This document shows, piece by piece, positions 17,836 through 26,239 of a DNA stretch of 64,000 nt (within the stretch, counting starts at the first letter, position 1; each line of letters starts with the position of its first letter). The position numbers and the translations under genes are program-made. Under the pieces are notes generated by a model that worked only from the letters and a program-made list of their open reading frames with translations, made no database searches and was not told the DNA's origin. The stretch is from the NCBI RefSeq assembly GCF_002159185.1, contig NZ_NFHD01000007.1, positions 62,001 to 126,000 on the forward strand. The letters run 5' to 3'. The stretch is from Gemmiger sp. An87. GTDB taxonomy: Bacteria; Bacillota; Clostridia; Oscillospirales; Ruminococcaceae.

Positions 17836-20754
17836 TCATTCCCCCTTTCGTTCTTTTTCGTCCAGCGCGGCCAGCAGGCTGCGGATGCGGATGTTCACCG
17901 CGCCCAGGTTGGTGATCTCGTCGATCTTCAGCTGGGTGTACAGCTTGCCGCCCTCGTGCAGGATCTCGCGGGTCTCGTCGGTGGTGATGGCGTCCACGCC
18001 GCAGCCGAAGCTCACCAGCTGCACCAGGTCCATATCCTTCTGGGTGGTGCAGTATTTGGCGGCGGCATACAGGCGGGAGTGATAGGTCCACTGGTTCAGC
18101 ACGGTGGTGGGGAATTTCTCCTCATGCCAGGCCACGCTGTCCTCGGTGATGACCGCCGCGCCGTGGCGGCACAGCAGCGCGTCGATGCCGTGGTTGACCT
18201 CCGGGTCCACATGGTAGGGACGGCCCGCCAGCACCATGATGCGCTTGCCCTCGGCCCGGGCGGCGGCGATGATCTCGGCCCCCTTGTCCCGCAGGCGCTG
18301 CATGTGGGCGTTGTATTCCGCGTAGCCCATGTCGGCAGCCCGGTCCACCTCGGCCCGCTTGATGCCGGGGAAGTACCGGTTCAGGATCTCGTGCATCTTT
18401 TTCTTGAAGTCCTTGGGGCGGTGCAGACCCACGAACTCGTTGATGAAGGTGATGTCCGCCAGCTCGGGGCAGTTCACCGCCAGCACCTCGGGGTAATAGG
18501 CAACCACCGGGCAGTTGTAGTGGTTGTCGCCCAGGTGCTCGTCGATGTTGTAGCTCATGCAGGGGTAGAAGATGGTCTTCACACCCATGTCTGCCAGGGC
18601 GCGAATGTGGCCGTGGGCCAGCTTGGCCGGGAAGCAGACGGTGTCGCTGGGGATGCTGGCCTGGCCCTTGATGTACATGGCGCGGGTGGACACCGGGCTG
18701 GTGACCACCGCAAAGCCCAGATTGGTGAAGAAGGCGTGCCAGAAGGGCAGCAGCTCATACATATTCAGGCACAGCGGGATGCCGATGGTGCCCCGCACCG
18801 CCGGGCCGGGCTTGTAGCTTGCCAGCATCTTCTGCTTGTAGGCATACAGGTTCAGATCGTCCTGTGCGGTCTTGCCGGTGACCGGCTTCTCGCAGCGGTT
18901 GCCGCTGATGAGCTTGCGGCCGCCCGCGAAGGTGCTCACGGTGAGCTGGCAGTGGTTGGTGCAGCCGTTGCACTGCACGTTCTGGGTCTTCTGGGTGAAT
19001 TCCAGCAGCTCCTGACGGCTGAGCAGGCTGCTCTTGTGGCCCTTTTCCACCAGGGAACGGCCGTGCAGCGCCGCGCCGAAGGCGCCCATCAGGCCGGCGA
19101 TGTCCGGCCGGACCACCTCCACGCCCATCTCCTTTTCAAAGGCGCGCAGAACCGCCTCGTTGTAGAAGGTACCGCCCTGCACCACGATGCGGCGGCCCAG
19201 CTCCTCGGGGCTGGCGGCGCGGATAACCTTGTAGATGGCGTTCTTGACCACGCTGATGGACAGGCCCGCCGAGATGTTCTGGATGGACGCGCCGTCCTTC
19301 TGGGCCTGCTTGACGCTGGAGTTCATGAACACGGTGCAGCGGCTGCCCAGATCCACGGGCTTATCCGCGAACAGGCCCAGGGCCGCGAACTCCTTCACAT
19401 CGTAGCCCAGCGCCTGGGCGAAGGTCTGCAAAAAGCTGCCGCAGCCGCTGGAGCAGGCCTCGTTCAGGAAGATGTCGCTGATGGCGCCGTCCTCGATCTT
19501 GAAGCACTTCATGTCCTGGCCGCCGATGTCGATGATGAAATCCACATCCGGCAGGAAGTGACGGGCGGCGGTGAAGTGAGCCACCGTTTCCACCACGCCG
19601 AAGTCGCCCCGGAAGGCGTGCTTGACCAGCTCCTCACCGTAGCCGGTGCTGGTGACGCTGGCCACCTCCAGATTGGGGTGGTTCTGGTACAGCTTAAGCA
19701 GTACCTCACGGATGAGGGGCAGCGGGTTGCCCAGGTTGGGCTGGTAGTCGGTGAACAGCAGGTTTGCGTTGTCGTCGATGACCGCCACCTTCACGGTGGT
19801 GGAGCCGGAGTCCACGCCGATGTGCACCGGGCCCACGTCCGCGCCGAAGGGCACGCAGGGCACGCTGGCGCGCATGTGGCGGGCATGGAAGTCCTCGTAT
19901 TCCTGCTTGCTTGCAAACAGGGGCGGCTGGCTGGTGTAGTCGCCCACCTGCTGGATGCCGCCGATGGTCTGCGCCACCTGGGCCAGGTCCAGCTCCTTGT
20001 CCGCATAGAAGGCCGCGCCCATGGCCACAAAGTGCAGGCTGTGATCCGGGCACAGGCCGGTGAGTTCCAGCGTCTGGTCAAAGCTTCGGCGCAGCTCGCT
20101 GTTGAAGGTGAGCGGGCCGCCCAGATACAGCACGTTGCCCTGGATGGGACGGCCCTGGGCCAGGCCTGCGATGGTCTGGTTCACCACCGCCTGATAGATG
20201 CTGGCGGCGATGTCGCCCGCGGCGGCGCCCTGGTTGATCAGGGGCTGGATGTCGCTTTTGGCGAACACGCCGCACCGGCTGGCGATGGTGTAGGTCTTCT
20301 CGGCCCGGCTGGCAGCGGTGTTCAGCTCCTCCGGGCTCATCTTCAAAAGGGTGGCCATCTGGTCGATGAATGCGCCGGTGCCGCCTGCGCAGCTGCCGTT
20401 CATGCGCACCTCGGTGCCGCCGGAGAGGAACAGAATCTTGGCGTCCTCGCCGCCCAGCTCGATGACCACGTCCGCCTGGGGAGCCAGCCGCTTCGCAGCC
20501 ACCCGGGTGGCGAACACCTCCTGCACGAAGGGCACGCCGCAGCCGTCCGCCAGGCCCATGCCCGCGGAGCCGGAAATGGCCAGATACGCCTTGCCGCCGG
20601 GCACCTTTTCCTTGGCCAGACGGGCCAGCAGCTCCTGCGCCTTTTCGGTGATGTGGCTGCCGTGACGCTCGTATGTATCATAGATGACCTGGTCGTGCTC
20701 ATCCAGCACGACGCACTTGATGGTGGTGGAACCAATGTCCAAGCCTACCCGCAT
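17836..20754 (-). CDS. Double BcrA/BcrD-type acyl-CoA dehydratase activase with DUF2229 domain
   Basis: A 972-residue protein with two ASKHA ATPase domains in tandem. The first starts at residue 1 (RVGLDIGSTTIKCVVLDE) and has CAGGTGAFIDQM; the second starts near residue 305 (IGVDSGSTTVKVAVID) and has ACSSGCGSFLQTFA. The Cys residues fit the cluster of dimeric 2-hydroxyglutaryl-CoA dehydratase activators, which use ATP to inject an electron into the dehydratase. A CNGCTNHC motif follows, then a DUF2229 region (IGIPLCLNMYELLPFW). In many relatives the downstream 442-residue gene is fused to this one. AAGGAG precedes the ATG. Confidence 0.88.
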   Translation of the reverse strand: MRVGLDIGSTTIKCVVLDEHDQVIYDTYERHGSHITEKAQELLARLAKEKVPGGKAYLAISGSAGMGLADGCGVPFVQEVFATRVAAKRLAPQADVVIELGGEDAKILFLSGGTEVRMNGSCAGGTGAFIDQMATLLKMSPEELNTAASRAEKTYTIASRCGVFAKSDIQPLINQGAAAGDIAASIYQAVVNQTIAGLAQGRPIQGNVLYLGGPLTFNSELRRSFDQTLELTGLCPDHSLHFVAMGAAFYADKELDLAQVAQTIGGIQQVGDYTSQPPLFASKQEYEDFHARHMRASVPCVPFGADVGPVHIGVDSGSTTVKVAVIDDNANLLFTDYQPNLGNPLPLIREVLLKLYQNHPNLEVASVTSTGYGEELVKHAFRGDFGVVETVAHFTAARHFLPDVDFIIDIGGQDMKCFKIEDGAISDIFLNEACSSGCGSFLQTFAQALGYDVKEFAALGLFADKPVDLGSRCTVFMNSSVKQAQKDGASIQNISAGLSISVVKNAIYKVIRAASPEELGRRIVVQGGTFYNEAVLRAFEKEMGVEVVRPDIAGLMGAFGAALHGRSLVEKGHKSSLLSRQELLEFTQKTQNVQCNGCTNHCQLTVSTFAGGRKLISGNRCEKPVTGKTAQDDLNLYAYKQKMLASYKPGPAVRGTIGIPLCLNMYELLPFWHAFFTNLGFAVVTSPVSTRAMYIKGQASIPSDTVCFPAKLAHGHIRALADMGVKTIFYPCMSYNIDEHLGDNHYNCPVVAYYPEVLAVNCPELADITFINEFVGLHRPKDFKKKMHEILNRYFPGIKRAEVDRAADMGYAEYNAHMQRLRDKGAEIIAAARAEGKRIMVLAGRPYHVDPEVNHGIDALLCRHGAAVITEDSVAWHEEKFPTTVLNQWTYHSRLYAAAKYCTTQKDMDLVQLVSFGCGVDAITTDETREILHEGGKLYTQLKIDEITNLGAVNIRIRSLLAALDEKERKGE

Positions 20755-20798
20755 GTATCAAACACTCCTTCTTGCTGTACGGGAGCCCCGCCCCCGCG

Positions 20799-20843
20799 AA
20801 AAAACAAATGCGGACCGCCCGGGGCTGCGAAACACCCCGGCGG
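20799..20843 (-). terminator. Terminator-like hairpin between yitT and the activase gene
   Basis: On the minus strand CCGCC-GGGG pairs with CCCC-GGGCGG around a ten-base loop, and a T-run of six follows after about ten bases. It probably ends the YitT transcript, or acts as an attenuator in the activase leader. The distance to the T-run lowers confidence. Confidence 0.45.
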
Positions 20844-20919
20844 CATGGGAGCGGCGCGGTGCGCTCCATTGCATATCATACCGCGCAATTTTAAACGAAT
20901 TATTGCGCCAAAGCTCTGC

Positions 20920-21837
20920 TCACAGCGTCCGGAAGCCCTTGCCCACGATCTCGGAGGAATTCACGATGGTGAGGAAGGCCTTGGGGTCCACCCGGCGCAG
21001 GTGGTTGCGCAGCAGCACCGCCTGCCGGCGGGTGAGCACGGTGGTGAACACCTGCTCGGCCTGACCGGTATAGGCGCCCTCGGCGGTATAGACCGTGGCG
21101 CTGCGGTGCAGCTTTTCCAGAATGAAGGCTTTCACGTCCTCCGGGTGACTGCTGATCACCGTGACCACCTTGCGCTGGTTCAGGCTCTCGATGAAGCTGT
21201 CCACCATGAAGGCCTTGGCAAAGGTGCCCAGCACACAGTACAGGCCGGTGGCGATGCCGTACAGCCCGCCCGCCCAGGCCGCGATGGCCAGGTCCGAGAT
21301 GAGCAGCGCGCGGCCGATCTCCATGCTGGTGTATTTGGAGAGGATCATGGCCACGATGTCGGTGCCGCCGGTGGAGGCCCCCACGTTGAACACGATGGCG
21401 CTGCCTGCGGCGGGCAGAGCCACCGCGAAGCACAGCTCCAGCAGCGTGTCGTTGGTGAAGGGGGCGCTCATGGGGTAAACCTTCTCCAGCAAGCTCACGA
21501 AAGCCGACAGGGCAAACGACGAGTAGATGGTCACACCCATGGTCTTCACGCCCAGAAAGATGATGCCCAGCGCCACCAGAATGCCGTTGATGATGAACAG
21601 CGCACCGCCCACGTTCATGCCCGGCCACAGGGTGGCCATGATGATGGACATACCGCTGGTGCCGCCCATGGCAAAATGATTGGGGGTCTTGAACAGATGG
21701 ATGCCCGCCGCGGTGAGGAAAAGCCCCAGATTCAACAAAAATGCATATTTTGCAAATTCACCGGGGCTGCCCACGTGCTCCAGTCGAAAGGGGATCAGCT
21801 GCCGCCCCTTGCCGGCTTTTTTATGTGGTTTTTCCAC
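20920..21837 (-). CDS. YitT family membrane protein with DUF2179 domain
   Basis: A 305-residue protein. Residues 30-210 contain five to six membrane segments with the family motifs TPNHFAMGGTSGMSII and NVGASTGGTDIVAMIL (DUF161), and residues 220-305 form the cytoplasmic DUF2179 domain (VVTVISSHPEDVKAFI). YitT proteins are common in Firmicutes and of unknown transport function. The start is a GTG; AAAAAGGAG lies eight bases upstream. It is divergent from the GGDEF gene. Confidence 0.9.
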   Translation of the reverse strand: MEKPHKKAGKGRQLIPFRLEHVGSPGEFAKYAFLLNLGLFLTAAGIHLFKTPNHFAMGGTSGMSIIMATLWPGMNVGGALFIINGILVALGIIFLGVKTMGVTIYSSFALSAFVSLLEKVYPMSAPFTNDTLLELCFAVALPAAGSAIVFNVGASTGGTDIVAMILSKYTSMEIGRALLISDLAIAAWAGGLYGIATGLYCVLGTFAKAFMVDSFIESLNQRKVVTVISSHPEDVKAFILEKLHRSATVYTAEGAYTGQAEQVFTTVLTRRQAVLLRNHLRRVDPKAFLTIVNSSEIVGKGFRTL

Positions 21838-22069
21838 GCCTATCGCTCCTTTTTGGCCTTCGCTGCCTGCCTAATGCCGCACAAAAAAATCCAATGCCCG
21901 CAAACAGGCCACCCTCAGCCGGGGGCGGCGCCGCGCGGACATCGTTCGCTCTTGGCCTGTGCCGGGGCATTGCTGCCGCGGGCGGCGGGCCGTTATTCTT
22001 TTGCGCGCGGTCTCGCCTCGCCCCTGCGTCGTTTACTTATTAAATACGCGCATGGGCATTCGCTATTTT

Positions 22070-22098
22070 ACATTACCACAGCGCATTGTTCCTGTCAA
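22070..22098 (-). promoter_or_regulatory. Possible yitT promoter
   Basis: Minus-strand TTGACA (perfect -35), a 17-base spacer, then TAATGT, a poor -10. It lies about 230 bases before the yitT start. Confidence 0.35.
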
Positions 22099-22179
22099 TG
22101 TTTACAGCTTACTTTGGTATTTCTTACCGATTTTGCGGCCTCTGCCGAAAAATTCCTGCGCGAATTGTATGGTTAAAGC

Positions 22180-22208
22180 TTGCACCTGAGCAGGCTTTTT
22201 ACTATAAT
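22180..22208 (+). promoter_or_regulatory. Promoter of the GGDEF/EAL gene pair
   Basis: TTGCAC (22180-22185), a 17-base spacer and a perfect TATAAT (22203-22208), about 90 bases before the GGDEF start codon. Confidence 0.8.
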
Positions 22209-22300
22209 TTTAACCAGAATAGCCAAAGTTTGGGTAAAACGGGCCCTGAACAGGCCGCGTTTCCCACCCCTTACCCCCATGCCAGAGGAGTGATCTTCTG

Positions 22301-24175
22301 ATGAAACATTTGTCCGTTTTCCGCCGCTGGGCGCGCACCGCCCGGCAGCTTCGCCTCGCCCTTCTGGGCCTCACGCTGCTGTTCGTGACCCTGGTGTTCA
22401 GCACCCTGGACTTCACCCTGCAGCTCAACCGCTACACCATTGCCTCCAGCCAGGATCCGCTGCAGAACACCGCCCGTTCCAGCATTGCCACGCTGGACAG
22501 CTACCTGGAGCAGCAGATGAGCTATGTGCAGCGGGCGGCCACCGCCATCGCCAGCCTGCCCGAGGGCAGCAGCGAGGAGGAGGTGCGCCAGCTGCTGGAC
22601 GAGTACTTCCAGCGCAGCGACTTTGTGCAGATGTGGGCGGTCTCGCTGGACAAGCAGGCCATCTCCTCCCAGGGCATTTCGCTGGATCTTTCCAGCGAGG
22701 AGGCGCTGGAAAGCGCCTTTGGCGGCCAGAGCGGCTACTCCGCCGTATACACCAGCCTCACCTACCATGACGACCGGTTTTATGTGTATGTTCCGGTGCG
22801 GGTAAGCCCCGAGCAGCCGGTGACCGGCGCGGTGCTGGGCGTGCTGAAGGTGGACCAGCTGGCACAGGAGCTCACCTTGTACGGCCTGTCGGACGAGAGC
22901 TGCCTGGCCGTATTTCAGCCGGACGGCAAGCTGGTTTATGCCTGCCCCAATCTGCGAAGACAGCTGACGAACAGCGACAACTTCTGGGACACCGAGGTTG
23001 GCCACATTCTGGGCAGCCTGCCCGAAAATGAAGCCGGACAGTTCGGCACCGCCGGCAGCGATAAAGATGCGGTGGCCTGGCTGTGCGTTCCCACTGGCAT
23101 CCGGGACTGGTACCTGTATCAGGATGTGCCCCAGAGCGCTCTGCTGGCAACCAACGCCCAGGAGACAAAGCTTGTGATGCTCATGGCGCTGAAGATGCTG
23201 GCCGCCTCGGTGATCATGCTGGTGCTGCTGGCGATTTACCACCGCCAGCGGGAGGACCAGGTGCAGCGGGCCGAGGACTCACTGCGCACCAGCAACCAGC
23301 TGCTGGCCATGGCCCTGCAGCACACCGCCATCACCCTGTTCGTTTACGATCTGAACGCCTACACCATGACCTCCTGCGCCGAGCCCCGGCCCGGCGAAAA
23401 GGCCGCCGGTGCCACCGAGCCGGCCCTGCTGGTACAGAACGGAACGGTGGCGCCCCAGCATTCCGCCGGTTTTCTGGCCCTGTTCCACCAGATCCGCCAG
23501 ACCCGCGAGCCGGTACAGGGCGATTTTCTGGTGCGCTGGCCGGGCCAGAGCGAATACCGCTGGACCCGGGTGACCCTGACCGCAGTGCTCACCCCGGGCC
23601 AGAACCCCAGCCACGCCATTGTGACCTTTGAGGACATCACCGAGGAGCGCCGCCGGGAGGATGAGCTGCGCCAGCGGGCCAACCGGGACCCTCTGACCAA
23701 CCTGTTCAACCGGCGGGGACTGCGGGTTCGGGTGAACGAGCTGCTGGCCCAGCCCGACCCGCCCAAAACCGCCGCCCTTTTGATGATGGATCTGGATCAT
23801 TTCAAGGAAGTCAACGACATTCTGGGCCACCCCATCGGCGACGTGCTGCTGCGGGAGGTGGCCCGCCTGCTGGAGCAGCTGGCCCCCGCCCCCGGCGTGC
23901 TGGTGCGGCTGGGCGGCGACGAGTTTATCGTGCTGCTGCCCGGCGCGGACTGGGCCCAGGCCGAAGCGCTGGCCGGGCGCATCTGCGACCAGCTGCCCGG
24001 CCTTGCCAGCAAGCTGGAGCTGGGTGTGCCGGTGGGCGTGAGCGTGGGCGTGCATCTGTTCGACCCCGCCGCCGAACCGCTGAACCAGGCCTACCAGCAG
24101 GCGGACGTGGCTCTCTATGCCGCCAAGCGCAACCGGGGCTGCTGGGTATCCAGCCGCAGCCTGCGGGAGCTTTGA
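22301..24175 (+). CDS. Membrane sensor diguanylate cyclase (GGDEF)
   Basis: A 624-residue protein. A first membrane helix (residues 18-38) is followed by an extracytoplasmic sensor region to about residue 285, a second helix (LVMLMALKMLAASVIMLVLL), a short coiled coil, a PAS-like segment and a GGDEF domain. The active site is an intact GGDEF at residues 538-542, preceded by ANRDPLTNLFNRRGLR and DLDHFKEVND, so synthesis of c-di-GMP is expected. An allosteric RxxD site is not obvious before the GGDEF. A GAGGAGTG site precedes the ATG. The EAL gene follows after 16 bases and is probably in the same transcript. Confidence 0.9.
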   Translation: MKHLSVFRRWARTARQLRLALLGLTLLFVTLVFSTLDFTLQLNRYTIASSQDPLQNTARSSIATLDSYLEQQMSYVQRAATAIASLPEGSSEEEVRQLLDEYFQRSDFVQMWAVSLDKQAISSQGISLDLSSEEALESAFGGQSGYSAVYTSLTYHDDRFYVYVPVRVSPEQPVTGAVLGVLKVDQLAQELTLYGLSDESCLAVFQPDGKLVYACPNLRRQLTNSDNFWDTEVGHILGSLPENEAGQFGTAGSDKDAVAWLCVPTGIRDWYLYQDVPQSALLATNAQETKLVMLMALKMLAASVIMLVLLAIYHRQREDQVQRAEDSLRTSNQLLAMALQHTAITLFVYDLNAYTMTSCAEPRPGEKAAGATEPALLVQNGTVAPQHSAGFLALFHQIRQTREPVQGDFLVRWPGQSEYRWTRVTLTAVLTPGQNPSHAIVTFEDITEERRREDELRQRANRDPLTNLFNRRGLRVRVNELLAQPDPPKTAALLMMDLDHFKEVNDILGHPIGDVLLREVARLLEQLAPAPGVLVRLGGDEFIVLLPGADWAQAEALAGRICDQLPGLASKLELGVPVGVSVGVHLFDPAAEPLNQAYQQADVALYAAKRNRGCWVSSRSLREL

Positions 24176-24191
24176 GCCCGGGAGGTACGCC

Positions 24192-26108
24192 ATGGAACCG
24201 TTCGTACATTACAACATCTATTTTCAGATGGCCGGATTTGTATTTCTGGCCGCGCTGGCACTGGTGAGCCTGCTGCGGCAGGGGGCGCACACCCTCACCC
24301 GCACCGCGTTGCACCGGCTGTTCGCCAGCGCCATGACCGCCACTGCGCTGGATGTACTGGCCACTCCGGTGCGCGCCGGGGCCTGGCCCTGGCTGCCCGG
24401 ATGGGCGGCCCACCTGCTGCTGGTGGTCTGGCTGATCAGCCAATATCTGTTTTTTGCCTGTTTCGTGCTGGGCATCCTGTTCCTGGCCAAGGCGCCCGGT
24501 CCCCGGCTGCGCCGGATGATGCAGCTGACCGGTGTGTTGTGCTTTGCCGGAACCGTCGCCGCTCTGCTGAGCCCCTGGCTGGGGCTGCTGTACCGGCCGG
24601 GACCTGCCGGAGGGTTTGAAAACGGCCCGCTCGCTCTGCCGCTGATGGCCTGCTGCTGGTTGCTGCTGGTTGTGGGCTGCCTCTGGCTGCGCAGCGCACA
24701 CTCCGGCCCGGGGCGGCGCTGTGCCGCCTGCATGGCGGGCCTGCTTCTGACCGGGCTGCCCCTGCAGCTGGCCGCCGGAGGAGTACGGCTGTTCTGGTTC
24801 ATCACTGCCCTTGCCCTGCTGCCCGCCGCGCTGGGCGCGCCGCTGCCGGGCAATCAGATTCACACCGCCAGCCGCTGCCCCAACTACCGGGCCCTGGTGG
24901 ACACCCTGTGGGACTTCTACCAGTTCCGCAAACCCTATTGCCTGGCCTTTTTGCGCATCGCGCCCGCCAATGACGCGGGCGGGGCACAGTCCGCCGCCTG
25001 GATGGCTCCGGCCGCGGCGCGGCTGCGGGCTTCACTGCCCCGGTGTACCGTCTTCTTTCTGAGCCAGGCGGACCGGTTCGTGGTGTTCAGCCGGGGCAGC
25101 CGGGAGGGCTTCAGCAGCCAGATGGCCGAGCTTGCCTCCGGGCTGAACGAGGGCTGGCTGCTGGGGGAATGCACCGTTACCCTGACCCAGCCCGCTCTGC
25201 TGATGGACGGTCTGCGCTGTGCGCCTGAACTGGACCAGGCGATTCTCTTGCTGGATTTGTTGGAGGAATTCACGCCGGACGGACCGGCTCATGCAGCTCC
25301 CCAGTGGGTGAACGACCAGGCGCTGGCCCGCTTGCAGCGCACCCTGGCGGTGCGCCGCGCCCTGACCGGCGCACTGGAACGGGGCCGGTTTGCACTGCGC
25401 TATCTGCCGGTGCTGGACGCCCGCACCGGAAAGCCGGTACAGCTGGAGGTACTGCCCCGCATCGACGACGAACAGCTGGGCCTGCTGGGCCCGGACGCCT
25501 TTGTGCCCATTGCCGAGCGCTGCGGTCTGACCGAGCGGATGGGTGCGGTGATCTTTGACTCTCTTCTGGCGGCCATGGCCGCTGACCCGGAGCTGTTCAG
25601 CCGGGTGGAGCGGGTAAGCATCAACCTGAGCCCGCTTCAGCTGGCCGAGCCGGACCTGGCGGACCGGTTTATACAAATGGCCCGGGAGAAGGGAGTGCCC
25701 TGCTCCCGGCTGGCCTTTGAGCTCACCGAAAGCCGCAGCCTGCGCCAGAACGACGGGGTGCCCCGGCTGATCCGCCAGCTGTTCGCTGCCGGGGCCGCCA
25801 TCACGGTGGACGACTTCGGCGCGGGCCACTCTAACCTGACCCGCATTCTGGACCTGCCGGAGGCGGGGGCCGTGAAGCTGGACCGCTATGTGATGCGCAC
25901 CTGCCTTTCCCGGGACCCCCGGCTGCTGGCTCATCTGATCAACTTTGTGCACGACTGCGGCAAGCTGGTGATCGCTCAGGGCGTGGAAAGCCGCCAGCAG
26001 GCCCAGCAGCTGGTACAGCTTGGGGCGGATTACCTGCAGGGCTTTTACTACACCATGCCGCTGGACGAGGCCGGCCTGCGCCGGTTCCTGCACTGCGGCA
26101 CGGGTTGA
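24192..26108 (+). CDS. Membrane EAL-domain protein, probably catalytically impaired
   Basis: A 638-residue protein with seven or so membrane helices in the first 230 residues and an EAL domain at about 395-635. The EAL signature reads EVL (E419), and INLSPLQL, FELTES, DDFGAGHSNL and VKLDRY keep the metal and substrate ligands. The segment that is normally AEGVE reads AQGVE (Gln596). In characterised EAL phosphodiesterases that Glu is needed for catalysis, so this protein may bind c-di-GMP rather than degrade it. The ATG has GGGAGGT upstream; an earlier in-frame start lies within the GGDEF gene and is rejected. Confidence 0.85.
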   Translation: MEPFVHYNIYFQMAGFVFLAALALVSLLRQGAHTLTRTALHRLFASAMTATALDVLATPVRAGAWPWLPGWAAHLLLVVWLISQYLFFACFVLGILFLAKAPGPRLRRMMQLTGVLCFAGTVAALLSPWLGLLYRPGPAGGFENGPLALPLMACCWLLLVVGCLWLRSAHSGPGRRCAACMAGLLLTGLPLQLAAGGVRLFWFITALALLPAALGAPLPGNQIHTASRCPNYRALVDTLWDFYQFRKPYCLAFLRIAPANDAGGAQSAAWMAPAAARLRASLPRCTVFFLSQADRFVVFSRGSREGFSSQMAELASGLNEGWLLGECTVTLTQPALLMDGLRCAPELDQAILLLDLLEEFTPDGPAHAAPQWVNDQALARLQRTLAVRRALTGALERGRFALRYLPVLDARTGKPVQLEVLPRIDDEQLGLLGPDAFVPIAERCGLTERMGAVIFDSLLAAMAADPELFSRVERVSINLSPLQLAEPDLADRFIQMAREKGVPCSRLAFELTESRSLRQNDGVPRLIRQLFAAGAAITVDDFGAGHSNLTRILDLPEAGAVKLDRYVMRTCLSRDPRLLAHLINFVHDCGKLVIAQGVESRQQAQQLVQLGADYLQGFYYTMPLDEAGLRRFLHCGTG

Positions 26109-26143
26109 ACCGCCGTTTGCCCTTTTCTGCCCCGCTTTCTGTG

Positions 26144-26172
26144 TTGCAAAGCGGGGCAAAATCCTGTAAAAT
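26144..26172 (+). promoter_or_regulatory. Promoter of glnS
   Basis: TTGCAA (26144-26149), 17-base spacer, TAAAAT (26167-26172). The -35 overlaps the right half of a hairpin (GCCCCGCTTT paired with AAAGCGGGGC, 26129-26157) that follows the EAL gene. The leader contains a second GC-rich hairpin near 26188-26209. Confidence 0.65.
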
Positions 26173-26239
26173 GGGAGAATAGAGCGTTTGGGGCCCCTTT
26201 TGCGGGCCCCTTCGAAATAAGAGGAGCGAAGAATCAGCT

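Larger units (their letters stand above)
21838..22300. other. Gene-free stretch between yitT and the GGDEF gene
   Basis: 463 bases without a convincing gene. It holds the rightward promoter of the GGDEF gene and a possible leftward promoter of yitT that would give a leader of about 230 bases. That leader contains several GC-rich palindromic stretches and, at 21883-21909, a short hairpin (GCCTG-TTTG-CGGGC) followed by a T-run, which could act as an attenuator. I see no known riboswitch. Confidence 0.5.

Noticed and set aside
17821-22176. Open frame of 1,451 codons on the plus strand
   Set aside because: It runs opposite the activase and yitT genes, which have strong family motifs. No ribosome-binding site or domain was seen in the long frame.
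22301-26108. GGDEF and EAL genes as one broken composite gene
   Set aside because: Each has its own membrane part, stop, start and ribosome-binding site; they are two complete genes.
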